NCBI GenBank assembly: GCA_002256205.1
Contig: NKIW01000005.1
Span: 248,001-312,000 of the forward strand
DNA length: 64,000 nucleotides
DNA from: Rhizobiales bacterium PAR1
Lineage (GTDB): Bacteria; Pseudomonadota; Alphaproteobacteria; Rhizobiales; Beijerinckiaceae
Direction of reading: 5' to 3'
Within the stretch, counting starts at the first letter, position 1; each line of letters starts with the position of its first letter. Both the position numbers and the translations under genes were made by a program. Below, piece by piece: positions 48,245 to 56,552 of this stretch. Below the pieces are notes generated by a model. The model was given only the letters and a program-made list of their open reading frames with translations, ran no database searches and was not told the DNA's origin.

Positions 48245-49020
48245 TGCCGGTACATTTCGATGTCCGCGATCATGTCGCCACGGTGACCATCGATAGGCCC
48301 GAGGTTCTCAACGCTGTTGATGCCAAAACCGAACGTGCGCTCGGCGTCATCTGGGATGCGATCGAGGCGGATCGCGATATCCGCGCCGTGGTGCTCACCG
48401 GCGCGGGTGATCGTGCCTTCTGCACCGGTGCAGATATGAAGGGCGGCAGTGGCGCTTCCGGCCTCGAATACTGGGCGATGGCGCGCCCCAACGGGTTTGG
48501 CGGCATCGCGCTGCGGCAGACGCTGGATGTGCCGGTGATCGCGCGCGTCAACGGCCATGCCGCCGGTGGTGGCTTCGAGATGGTACTCGGCTGTGATATC
48601 GTGATCGCTGCGGAGGAGGCGACGTTTTCGCTGCCTGAAGCGCGCGTCGGGCGTCTGCCGCTCGATGGTGGCATGACGCTGCTCCAGCGGCAAATCCCCT
48701 TCCGCGCCGCGATGGGCCTGATGCTCACAGGGCGTCGGATCAAGGCACCGGAGGCGCTTTCTCTCGGCATTGTCAACGAGGTCGCCCCGCGCGCCGATCT
48801 GGATGCCGCGGTGGCACGCTGGCTGGCTGATATCCTCGCCTGCGCCCCGCTTTCGGTGCGCGCGATCAAGCAGGTCGTCCGGCGTACGGCGCATATGACG
48901 GCGCTCGAAGCGCAGGCACAACGCTTGCCGGCGCTTGTGGAGGCGCTGCAATCGGAAGATTCGACCGAGGGCGTGCGCGCCTTCGTCGAAAAGCGCAAAC
49001 CGGAGTGGAAGGGGAGATGA
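48244..49020 (+). CDS. Enoyl-CoA hydratase/isomerase family protein
   Basis: A 258-residue crotonase. FCTGADMKGG and AAGGGFEMVLGCD form the oxyanion hole, and Glu residues in GGGFEM and FSLPEARVG occupy the hydratase catalytic positions. It probably hydrates or hydrolyses the CoA ester made by the neighbouring CoA-transferase. It overlaps that gene by one base and ends 55 bp ahead of the second LysR gene. Confidence 0.93.
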   Translation: MPVHFDVRDHVATVTIDRPEVLNAVDAKTERALGVIWDAIEADRDIRAVVLTGAGDRAFCTGADMKGGSGASGLEYWAMARPNGFGGIALRQTLDVPVIARVNGHAAGGGFEMVLGCDIVIAAEEATFSLPEARVGRLPLDGGMTLLQRQIPFRAAMGLMLTGRRIKAPEALSLGIVNEVAPRADLDAAVARWLADILACAPLSVRAIKQVVRRTAHMTALEAQAQRLPALVEALQSEDSTEGVRAFVEKRKPEWKGR

Positions 49021-49075
49021 GGCTTCCCCTCGCCCGGACCGGCGGTTAGGCTGATCCGGCCAAGGGGTTTTGCTC

Positions 49076-49981
49076 ATGTTGCACGCCGCTGCGCTCTATT
49101 ATTTCCGGGAGGTGACCCGCGTCGGTTCGATCCGCAAGGCGGCAGCCTCGCTCAATGTCGCTGCAAGCGCCGTCAACCGACAGATCCTCAACCTGGAGGA
49201 TCAGCTTGGCACGCCGCTTTTCGACCGGCTGCCCGGCGGCATGCGCCTCACGGTGGCGGGTGAACTGCTGCTCCGCCACGTGACGGATACGCTGCATGAT
49301 TTCGACCGTGTCCGTTCCGCCATCGATGATCTAAAGGCCGCCCGATCCGGCCATATCTCGATCGCAGCGGTGGATTCGCTGCTGGTCGATTTCTTGCCGC
49401 GCGCGATCGACCGCTTTCGGGTGGATTTCCCGGCGGTGACCTATTCGGTGCTGGCCGCGCAGCCGCCGGAGGTCGCGAAGATGGTTGCGGCGGGCGATAT
49501 CGACATGGGTTTCACCTTCGTCGGGCAGATCCCGCATTCCGTGCGCTTCCTCACCGAGATTTCCGCACCCATCGGGGTCGTAATGCGGGCGGATCACCCG
49601 CTCGCGAACCGCCTCTCGGTCGAGTTTGAGGAGGCCGAGCGCTACCCGATCCTCACTCAATCCGGACCCTTGCCGCGCGGCGCGGATGTCGATGCCGCCT
49701 TCGCGACCTTCAAGAGCCGGCTGGAGCCCAAACTCGAATCGAATTCGATCCAGATGCTCAAGCTTGCCATCAGCCTCAACATGGGCATCTCGTTTTTCAC
49801 CCGGCTCGGGTTTCTGCACGAGATCGAGACCGGCGATTTAGTCTGGCGACCGCTCAATTCGCCCGGCATCAACACGCTGCGCATCGGCCTGCTGGTGCCG
49901 GCTCATCGCGAGTTGACCCCACCAGCTGAGCAATTTTCCCGTCGTCTCGTCGATGACCTGCACCGCCTTGCGGCGGTGTAG
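49076..49981 (+). CDS. LysR family transcriptional regulator
   Basis: A 301-residue LTTR; the HTH is visible as RVGSIRKAAASLNVAASAVN with the follow-on NLEDQLGTPLFDRLPGG. The C-terminal effector domain has the usual two-lobed pattern. The ATG at 49076 has AAGGGG upstream; a TTG at 49070 is possible. It is the last gene of the plus-strand catabolic group and probably regulates it, though it lies at the downstream end. Confidence 0.92.
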   Translation: MLHAAALYYFREVTRVGSIRKAAASLNVAASAVNRQILNLEDQLGTPLFDRLPGGMRLTVAGELLLRHVTDTLHDFDRVRSAIDDLKAARSGHISIAAVDSLLVDFLPRAIDRFRVDFPAVTYSVLAAQPPEVAKMVAAGDIDMGFTFVGQIPHSVRFLTEISAPIGVVMRADHPLANRLSVEFEEAERYPILTQSGPLPRGADVDAAFATFKSRLEPKLESNSIQMLKLAISLNMGISFFTRLGFLHEIETGDLVWRPLNSPGINTLRIGLLVPAHRELTPPAEQFSRRLVDDLHRLAAV

Positions 49982-50045
49982 CCTGCGCCCTTTCAAGCAA
50001 AGTGGACGCCGGTTTGCGTGAAGAAAATGCGACCCGATAAGAGAC

Positions 50046-51224
50046 TTACCGGCTCAGCGCCCGCATCGCATTGTCGAGCCCTTCGAGCGTCAGTGGGAAC
50101 ATCCGCCCCTCGAACTGTTGGCGGATCATCTGGATCGAATGGCCATAGGTCCAGGTCTCTTCGGACCGCGGGTTGAGCCAGATCGTCTTGGGGAAATGGT
50201 CGAGCACGCGCTGGAGCCAAACCGCGCCGGGCTCCTCGTTGAAATGCTCCACCGAGCCGCCGGGATGAGCGATCTCATAAGGGCTCATCGCCGCGTCGCC
50301 AACGAAAACCACGCGGTAATCCGCGCCATAGGTGCGGATGAGGTCGAGCGTCGGCAGGCTCGATGCCTCGCGACGCCGGTTTTCCTTCCACACCCGCTCG
50401 TAGAGGCAGTTGTGGAAGTAGAAATGCTCGAAATGCTTGAACTCGGATTTCGCCGCTGAGAACAGCTCATCCACCTGCTCGACATGCCAATCCATCGAGC
50501 CGCCGATATCGAGCAGCAAGAGTACCTTGACCGCGTTTCGCCGCTCGGGCCGCATATGGACATCGAGAAAACCCTTGTGCGCCGTGCCGCGAATGGTGCC
50601 GTCGAGATCAAGCTCATCGAGCGCGCCAGTGCGGGCGAATTTGCGCAAGCGCCGGAGCGCGATCTTGATCGTGCGTGTCCCGAGTTCCGCCTTGCCGTCG
50701 AGATCCTTGAATTCGCGCTTGTCCCAGACTTTGACGGCGCGGAAATTGCGGTTGCCGTCCTGCCCGATGCGAATGCCCTCGGGGTTGTAGCCATTAGCGC
50801 CGAAGGGCGAGGTGCCGGCGGTGCCGATCCACTTCGAGCCGCCCTGATGCCGGCCTTTCTGCTCTTCGAGCCGCTTTTTCAGCGTCTCCCAGAGCTTGTC
50901 CCAGCCAAGCGCGTCGATTTCCTTCTTTTCCTCCTCGGTGAGGATCTTTTCGGCCATCTTGCGCAGCCATTCCTCCGGGACTCCTGTCGGCTCGACGCCG
51001 TCGATCCCCTCGCTTTCGAGCCCCTTGAACACGGTGGCAAAAACGCGGTCGAACTTGTCGAGATTGCGCTCGTCCTTCACCAGCACGGCCCGCGAAAGGA
51101 AATAGAAATCCTCGACCGAAGTGCCGGCGAGATCATGCTTCATCCCGTCGAGCAGGTTGAGATATTCCCGAAGGCTGACAGGCACCTTGGCGGTGCGAAG
51201 CGAGGTGAAGAAATTGAGCAGCAT
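50046..51224 (-). CDS. VWA domain-containing protein, CoxE-like
   Basis: A 392-residue protein with an N-terminal CoxE-like helical part (LLNFFTSLRTAKVPVSLREY) and a C-terminal VWA domain. The MIDAS motif is DIGGS (about 239-243), a variant of DxSxS, and the end has the family sequence TYGHSIQMIRQQFEGRMFPL. VWA proteins of this type work with a MoxR ATPase to insert metals or remodel target enzymes. The ATG at 51224 gives the usual MLLNFF start; an ATG at 51245 is an alternative. It is divergent from the MoxR gene. Confidence 0.9.
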   Translation of the reverse strand: MLLNFFTSLRTAKVPVSLREYLNLLDGMKHDLAGTSVEDFYFLSRAVLVKDERNLDKFDRVFATVFKGLESEGIDGVEPTGVPEEWLRKMAEKILTEEEKKEIDALGWDKLWETLKKRLEEQKGRHQGGSKWIGTAGTSPFGANGYNPEGIRIGQDGNRNFRAVKVWDKREFKDLDGKAELGTRTIKIALRRLRKFARTGALDELDLDGTIRGTAHKGFLDVHMRPERRNAVKVLLLLDIGGSMDWHVEQVDELFSAAKSEFKHFEHFYFHNCLYERVWKENRRREASSLPTLDLIRTYGADYRVVFVGDAAMSPYEIAHPGGSVEHFNEEPGAVWLQRVLDHFPKTIWLNPRSEETWTYGHSIQMIRQQFEGRMFPLTLEGLDNAMRALSR

Positions 51225-51321
51225 GACGCCAATGAGCCCGAACATGGCCTGCCCGTCAACCACCACCCCTTGACCCGTCAAGCCACGCCTTCCAAAACAA
51301 GGGGAACACAAGGAACCCCCG

Positions 51322-52167
51322 ATGCGCTTTGCCGGAACGACCTCCTATATTGCCACCGATGATCTGAAAGTTGCCGTAAATGCGGCGATCGTGCTCCAGC
51401 GCCCGCTTCTGGTGAAGGGCGAGCCCGGCACCGGCAAGACCGTGCTTGCGGAGGAAATCGCCCGCGCGGTTGGTGCGCCGCTGATCACCTGGCACATCAA
51501 ATCGACCACCAAGGCCGCGCAAGGCCTCTATGAATACGATGCTGTTTCGCGCCTCCGCGACAGTCAGCTTGGCGATCCGCGCGTGTCGGACATCACGCAT
51601 TACATCAAGCGTGGCAAACTCTGGGAGGCCTTCACCTCAGAGGTGCGTCCGGTGCTGCTGATTGACGAGATCGACAAGGCGGACATCGAATTCCCGAACG
51701 ATCTCCTGCTGGAACTCGACCGCATGGAGTTCCACGTTTACGAAACAGGCGAGACGGTAAGGGCGGCACAGCGCCCGATCATCATCATCACCTCGAACAA
51801 CGAGAAGGAACTGCCCGACGCCTTCCTGCGTCGCTGCTTCTTCCACTACATCAAATTCCCCGATGCCGAGACGATGGAGAAAATCGTCGATGTGCATTTC
51901 CCGGGCATCAAGCGCGAACTCGTCGCCAATGCGATGAGCATTTTCTTCGGCATTCGCGAGGCGCCGGGCCTACGGAAAAAGCCTTCGACCTCGGAACTGC
52001 TCGACTGGCTCAAGCTGCTGGTTTCGGAAGATATCGGGCCGGAGATGCTGCGCGAGCGTGACCAGCGCAAGCTTCTTCCCATCCTCCATGGCGCGCTTCT
52101 CAAGAACGAGCAGGACGTCAGCCTCTTTGAAAAACTCGCCTTCCTCTCGCGGCGCGAGCAGCGCTGA
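51322..52167 (+). CDS. MoxR family AAA+ ATPase
   Basis: A 281-residue AAA+ ATPase with Walker A GEPGTGKT (33-40), Walker B VLLIDEIDKAD (111-121) and the sensor-1 Asn in ITSNNEKELPDAF. It is a MoxR-type (CoxD-like) chaperone that remodels a client together with the neighbouring VWA protein. The stop lies 4 bp from the convergent DUF1932 gene. No obvious client enzyme is next to it. Confidence 0.93.
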   Translation: MRFAGTTSYIATDDLKVAVNAAIVLQRPLLVKGEPGTGKTVLAEEIARAVGAPLITWHIKSTTKAAQGLYEYDAVSRLRDSQLGDPRVSDITHYIKRGKLWEAFTSEVRPVLLIDEIDKADIEFPNDLLLELDRMEFHVYETGETVRAAQRPIIIITSNNEKELPDAFLRRCFFHYIKFPDAETMEKIVDVHFPGIKRELVANAMSIFFGIREAPGLRKKPSTSELLDWLKLLVSEDIGPEMLRERDQRKLLPILHGALLKNEQDVSLFEKLAFLSRREQR

Positions 52168-52171
52168 GGCG

Positions 52172-52993
52172 TCATTTGCCTGTGGTGGCAAACCGCTCGT
52201 GGCTATCCGCGATGGCGCGCGCAAGGCCGCCGTCCAGCGGAATTTCATCGAGCATCGCGCCGCATTCACGCATTTCCGCCGCCCGGCGCACGCCGTGCTG
52301 ACGCACGCGTCCGGCCATTACCTCGGCAAGCTCCGGCCAGTTGATCGAGGGAAAGGTGACGGCGAGGCTCGCAAAGACATCGTCCTTCACGCCCCAGTGC
52401 TTCGCTGCGCGGTCGCAATCGATGATCAGCGCTTCCAGCCCCTTGATCATGATCGAGCGGCAGAGCTTCGTCGCCGAGGCGCGCCCCACGGTCTCCGACA
52501 CTGGGCGCAGGTTCATGCCGAGCGCATTGAGCGTCTCGGAAACGGCAGCAGCTTCCGGCCCGCCGGTGAGGATCTGCACCTTGATCCCCGGTGCCGCCAC
52601 GGGCGCCATTACCGCACCTTCGACGTAAGATAACGCCTTGGCCGTCAGAGCCGCCGCGGCGCGTGTCTTGGTCGTCGGCGAGGCAGAATTGAGGTCGAAC
52701 AGCGCCTGTCCTGGTACGAGATAGCCCGCCGCTTCTCGCGCGACATCCTCCGCTGCGGATGCCGTAACGGCGGAAATCACAAGCGTTGTTCCTTTGGCCG
52801 CATCGGCGGCGCTGGAGGCGATGCGCACCCCGATTTCCGTAGCCTTCGCGACTATCGCCGGTGCGGTCTCGGGGTTGGCGAGTTTGATATCCCAGATCGC
52901 AATCGCGACATGATCATGGGACAGCAACTGCCGGCTGAACAACTGGCCGACTTCGCCAAACCCGATGAAAGCGAGGTGAGTCTTGTTACTCAT
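52172..52993 (-). CDS. NAD(P)-dependent oxidoreductase, DUF1932 C-terminal domain
   Basis: A 273-residue protein of the beta-hydroxyacid dehydrogenase type: Rossmann motif FIGFGEVGQLFSRQL at the N-terminus and a helical DUF1932-like C-terminal half with the conserved KLCRSIMIKGLEAL (the Lys is the likely catalytic residue). The ATG at 52993 is preferred over a TTG at 53011. It is divergent from the Bug binding-protein gene, with a 162-bp shared upstream region, and convergent with the MoxR gene. Confidence 0.88.
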   Translation of the reverse strand: MSNKTHLAFIGFGEVGQLFSRQLLSHDHVAIAIWDIKLANPETAPAIVAKATEIGVRIASSAADAAKGTTLVISAVTASAAEDVAREAAGYLVPGQALFDLNSASPTTKTRAAAALTAKALSYVEGAVMAPVAAPGIKVQILTGGPEAAAVSETLNALGMNLRPVSETVGRASATKLCRSIMIKGLEALIIDCDRAAKHWGVKDDVFASLAVTFPSINWPELAEVMAGRVRQHGVRRAAEMRECGAMLDEIPLDGGLARAIADSHERFATTGK

Positions 52994-53155
52994 GACGGGA
53001 AAGTTCTCCAATTCTCGCGCAAGATGCCGCGCGGAAGCCTTTCAGGCAAATGACAAGTCCGGCGTAATTCCTGAACGCTGTGCATGAGTTCGACAAGAAA
53101 TCCAATTTGATGCACGCCGCGCGCCGGTGTTGAATGTGTGGAGTGGGAGAAAGTC

Positions 53156-54151
53156 ATGATCGATTACGCGGACAAAACTACACGCCGGAACGTGCTGAAG
53201 GTCTCGGCGGGCCTTGGCCTTGCCGCCCTGACGCGACCAGCGCTGGCGCAGACCTTCCCCACCCGGCCGATTTCACTAGTGGTGCCGTTCACACCTGGCG
53301 GCTCGACCGATATTCTTGCACGCCTCCTCGCGCTCAAGATCGAGGCTGCGACCGGGCAGACCGTTATCACCGAGAACAAGGCGGGCGCCGGCGGCTCAAT
53401 CGGCAGCGCGGCGGTCGCGCATGCCGCGCCGGATGGGCATACCTTGCTCCTCGGCCATATCGGCACGCTCGCGGTCAACCCGAGTCTTTACGTCCGTCTG
53501 CCCTATGATCCGCTGAAAAGTTTTGCACCCATCGGCATGATCGCACGAGTACATAATGTGCTCGCGGTGGCGCCGGATCTCCCGGTGAAATCCGTTGCGG
53601 ACCTGATCGCCTATGCCAAAGCCCGACCGGGCGCGCTTAATTATGCCTCGGGCGGCAAGGGCAGCGCCGCGCATATCGCGACGGAGGCCTTCGCGGATGC
53701 CGCCGGCATCAAGCTTGAGCATGTGCCTTATCGCGGAACTGCTCCGGCGGTTCAGGATCTTCTCGGTGGTCGCATCCAGCTGATGCTGACCGGTGCGCCG
53801 GTGCTTCTGCCGTTTATTCGCGAGAGCAAGTTGCGCGGGCTCGGCGTCTCGGGGCTCATGCGCATCGCAGCCGCGCCAGAACTGCCGACCCTCGCGGAAG
53901 CGGCGCTGCCCGGTTTTGAAGCCTCGCAGTGGTACGGTCTTGTCGCACCCGCTGCGACACCGCCCGCGATCCTGGATCGGCTTGCCGGTATTCTCAACGC
54001 GGCGCTCGCGGACCCGGAGACCGTGGCCAAACTCGCGCCGCAGGGGGCTGATGTCTGGCCGATGACCCCGGTGGAATTCCGCACCCATATCGGTGCTGAA
54101 ATCGCCCGCTGGGGTGGCCTGATCCGACGCGCAGGAATCACGCCGGATTAG
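53156..54151 (+). CDS. Bug-family tripartite tricarboxylate transporter binding protein
   Basis: A 331-residue periplasmic solute-binding protein of the Bug/TctC family. Its twin-arginine-like leader includes TTRRNVLKVSAG, and the first mature residues carry the family pattern YPxRPI as FPTRPISLVVPFTPGGSTD. Ligands are usually carboxylates. GGGAGA lies ahead of the ATG at 53156. No tctA/tctB genes accompany it. The FixJ-type two-component system lies just downstream in convergent orientation. Confidence 0.92.
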   Translation: MIDYADKTTRRNVLKVSAGLGLAALTRPALAQTFPTRPISLVVPFTPGGSTDILARLLALKIEAATGQTVITENKAGAGGSIGSAAVAHAAPDGHTLLLGHIGTLAVNPSLYVRLPYDPLKSFAPIGMIARVHNVLAVAPDLPVKSVADLIAYAKARPGALNYASGGKGSAAHIATEAFADAAGIKLEHVPYRGTAPAVQDLLGGRIQLMLTGAPVLLPFIRESKLRGLGVSGLMRIAAAPELPTLAEAALPGFEASQWYGLVAPAATPPAILDRLAGILNAALADPETVAKLAPQGADVWPMTPVEFRTHIGAEIARWGGLIRRAGITPD

Positions 54152-54185
54152 GATCATGCCGGACCAGGACCATACCGGATTGAGG

Positions 54186-54800
54186 TCAGGCGTCTTCCGC
54201 CGCGGCGAGATGCACCTTTACCATCGCGGCCACCGAGCCGGTGCCGAGCTTCTCGCCGATATGCGTGCGGTGGGTTTCAATGGTACGCGGCGAGATATCG
54301 AGCTGCCGCGCGATTTCCTTGGTCGTCAGGCCATCGGCCACGAGCGCGAGAATCTGGGCCTCTCGGGTCGTGAGGCGGCTCAGGCGGCGCCGCGCTTCGC
54401 TCGCACCGTCATTTTGCGCCTGCTTTCGCGTGAGGCGGGCGAGCGCTGTGCGCACGGCCGCGATCAGCACGCTTTCCTCGATCGGTTTGGTGAGAAAATC
54501 GACCGCGCCGGATTTAAACGCGCGACGGCACGCCTCGATGTCACCATGTCCGGTGATAATGATTGTCGGCCAATCGCAATTGGCTTCGGCGAGGCGCTCC
54601 TGAAGCCGAAGTCCCGTGATATGCGGCATGCGGATATCGATCAGGAGGCACCCCGGTGCCAGCATCGGCAGGGCTTCGAGAAAGGTGATGCCGCCATCGA
54701 AGGCGGTCACGTCAAGGCCGTGTGTCCGCATCAGCACCGTGAGGCCCTCCCGGACATCGAAATCATCATCGATGAGATAGACAAGACCGCCGGAAATCAT
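54186..54800 (-). CDS. FixJ-type response regulator (REC plus LuxR HTH)
   Basis: A 204-residue two-domain regulator. The receiver has the acidic pair DDD (11-13), phospho-acceptor D55 and K105 (FLTKPIEE); the C-terminal LuxR-type HTH spans about 150-195 (LTTREAQILALVADGLTTKE). The ATG at 54800 overlaps the kinase stop by four bases, so the pair is coupled. Targets may include the convergent Bug gene, which is inference from position. Confidence 0.94.
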   Translation of the reverse strand: MISGGLVYLIDDDFDVREGLTVLMRTHGLDVTAFDGGITFLEALPMLAPGCLLIDIRMPHITGLRLQERLAEANCDWPTIIITGHGDIEACRRAFKSGAVDFLTKPIEESVLIAAVRTALARLTRKQAQNDGASEARRRLSRLTTREAQILALVADGLTTKEIARQLDISPRTIETHRTHIGEKLGTGSVAAMVKVHLAAAEDA

Positions 54801-56368
54801 TCGGCGGCCTCTCGGGGCCATTCCGTAGCGCGGGTTTCCGCGAGGCGCGCGTGCGCCAGCGGGAGCCGGACGACAAATTCTGCGCCGCCGCCCTCCGCGT
54901 TGCGGGCTTCGATCGCCCCGCCGACCCGCTCGATCAGCGTAGTGCAGAGCGAGAGCCCGAGGCCCATGCCCTCCGGCTTGGTGGTGAAGAACGGCTCGAA
55001 CAGCCGCGCCGCAGTCGCTGGGTCCAGCCCCGGTCCATTGTCGATCACATGAATTTCTGCCTGCCCGCCGGTCACGCCGACCCAGATGGTGATGCGTCCG
55101 GCATGCGCGACGCACCGGAGCGCATCAAGACCATTGCGGATCAGGTTGAAGATGACCTGCTCCATCTGCACGCGGTCCGCCCGCACGACGATGACAGGAC
55201 GCTCCGGGCGGATCAGGATCTCGACGCTGAGGCTCTCACGCTCCTGCCCGATCATCTGCACCACATCGCCGACCGTCGCGACAAGATCGACATCCTCGAC
55301 CGAGGGTTGCCCCTTGGTGACCCAGGCGCGGAGCCGCCCGAGAATATCCCCCGCGCGCTTGGCATTGCGCGCCGAAGCCTCGAAGGCGGCTTGAAGGGCA
55401 GGCCGGTCCAGCACGTCACGGGCGGCAAGCCGTTGACCGGCCTGGCATTGGCTTAGGATGGCCGTCAGTGGCTGGGTGAGTTCATGGGCGATGCCAGAGG
55501 CGAGTTCACCCATGGCATTGACACGGCTGGCATGGGCGAGGCGGGCATCCTGCGTCGCGAGCACCGCGCGCGCACCGGCCTCCTTGGCGGCCTGACGCGC
55601 CGCGATTAGCCGGTCCGCCGCATAGGCCGCCATGGCAATGAGCAGCGCAAGCAGGAGCAATTCGTTCCAGACAAAAAGGTCCGCAAGACCGATCGGATGC
55701 TCGACCTCCAGGTAGAGCGGCTGTGTGCGGCTCGCCAGAGGTGCTGCATAAGTGACCGAAAACAACCCCTCCATTGGCGGTGCGAACAAGAGCGGCAGAC
55801 CCTCGAAAGTGAGCTGAATCCGGGAGCGTCCCGGTGGAACCCGTTCGGCCTCGATCAGGCGTCGCACATCAAGCTGGACCACGATGATATACTGCGCGCC
55901 CGCTGTCGCCGGCACGCGTTTGAGCAGCATCAGGCGTTCCTGTGCCGGTAGCGGTGCGAGGGTGAGAATGGCGGTGGAACCGCGCGCCGCCGTATAGGCC
56001 GAGGGGGGCGGTGTCTCTCCGCCCAGCAGCCCAGCCTTGTCCTCGTGCATCAGATCGATGAGATCGACCTCGACAATGCGCGGGTAGAACCGCTTGATGC
56101 TGGTGGCGACCTGCCCGATCGCATCAAGCGGCGGCGGATCGGCAATCTGCGTCAGCGCGGCAAGGCTGGTCAGATGCGCATCATGCTGGTCCACCCGCTG
56201 CGAGAGAATGCGATGCAACGTCGCGCCTTCCGCGAAAGTCTCGGCCTGCCGCTGCCGGTAATGCCAGAAAGCGGCGCCGAGCGCGGCTAACGCAAAGGCC
56301 ATCACAGCCAGCCAGACCAGCAACGGGCGGCGGCGGGAAGCGGGGAGGGCCGGCGCGGGCGGGATCAT
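54797..56368 (-). CDS. Sensor histidine kinase, DctB/FixL-like
   Basis: A 523-residue membrane kinase: membrane segment about 17-35, a periplasmic sensor of roughly 200 residues, a second membrane segment about 233-252, a dimerisation domain with phospho-acceptor H295 in GIAHELTQPL, and an ATPase domain with NLIRNGLDAL, DNGPGLDP and GMGLGLSL. The GxxAHELxQPL type is typical of DctB and FixL kinases. It overlaps the response regulator by four bases. The sensor shows no recognised named fold. Confidence 0.94.
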   Translation of the reverse strand: MIPPAPALPASRRRPLLVWLAVMAFALAALGAAFWHYRQRQAETFAEGATLHRILSQRVDQHDAHLTSLAALTQIADPPPLDAIGQVATSIKRFYPRIVEVDLIDLMHEDKAGLLGGETPPPSAYTAARGSTAILTLAPLPAQERLMLLKRVPATAGAQYIIVVQLDVRRLIEAERVPPGRSRIQLTFEGLPLLFAPPMEGLFSVTYAAPLASRTQPLYLEVEHPIGLADLFVWNELLLLALLIAMAAYAADRLIAARQAAKEAGARAVLATQDARLAHASRVNAMGELASGIAHELTQPLTAILSQCQAGQRLAARDVLDRPALQAAFEASARNAKRAGDILGRLRAWVTKGQPSVEDVDLVATVGDVVQMIGQERESLSVEILIRPERPVIVVRADRVQMEQVIFNLIRNGLDALRCVAHAGRITIWVGVTGGQAEIHVIDNGPGLDPATAARLFEPFFTTKPEGMGLGLSLCTTLIERVGGAIEARNAEGGGAEFVVRLPLAHARLAETRATEWPREAAE

Positions 56369-56431
56369 GCAGGAGAACTCATGAAGCGGGCGAACTCATC
56401 GGGAGACTGGCACCACCATAATCCGTTTTGC

Positions 56432-56465
56432 AAAAAAACGCGACCGCCCCGCCGGAGGTCTCGCG
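56432..56465 (-). terminator. Terminator-like hairpin without an obvious upstream gene
   Basis: On the minus strand an imperfect 7-bp stem (56439-56445 with 56457-56463, one mismatch) is followed by seven T. No minus-strand gene reads into it: the TPR glycosyltransferase lies on the plus strand and the histidine kinase starts beyond it. Confidence 0.4.
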
Positions 56466-56552
56466 CGGCCCCGGCGGTAAGCATTGGTGAACCATGTCCG
56501 TATACACTTCGTTGGCCATTCAAGAATTGGAAGAAGCTCCGGAGTTCCGCGC

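Noticed and set aside
50046-52167. CO dehydrogenase accessory cluster (coxD/coxE)
   Set aside because: Only the MoxR/VWA pair is present; no coxMSL or other cox genes are adjacent, so the specific name is not justified.
36042-54151. Integrated prophage or ICE at tRNA-Arg
   Set aside because: No integrase, transposase, phage or conjugation gene and no second copy of the tRNA 3' end were seen in the window.
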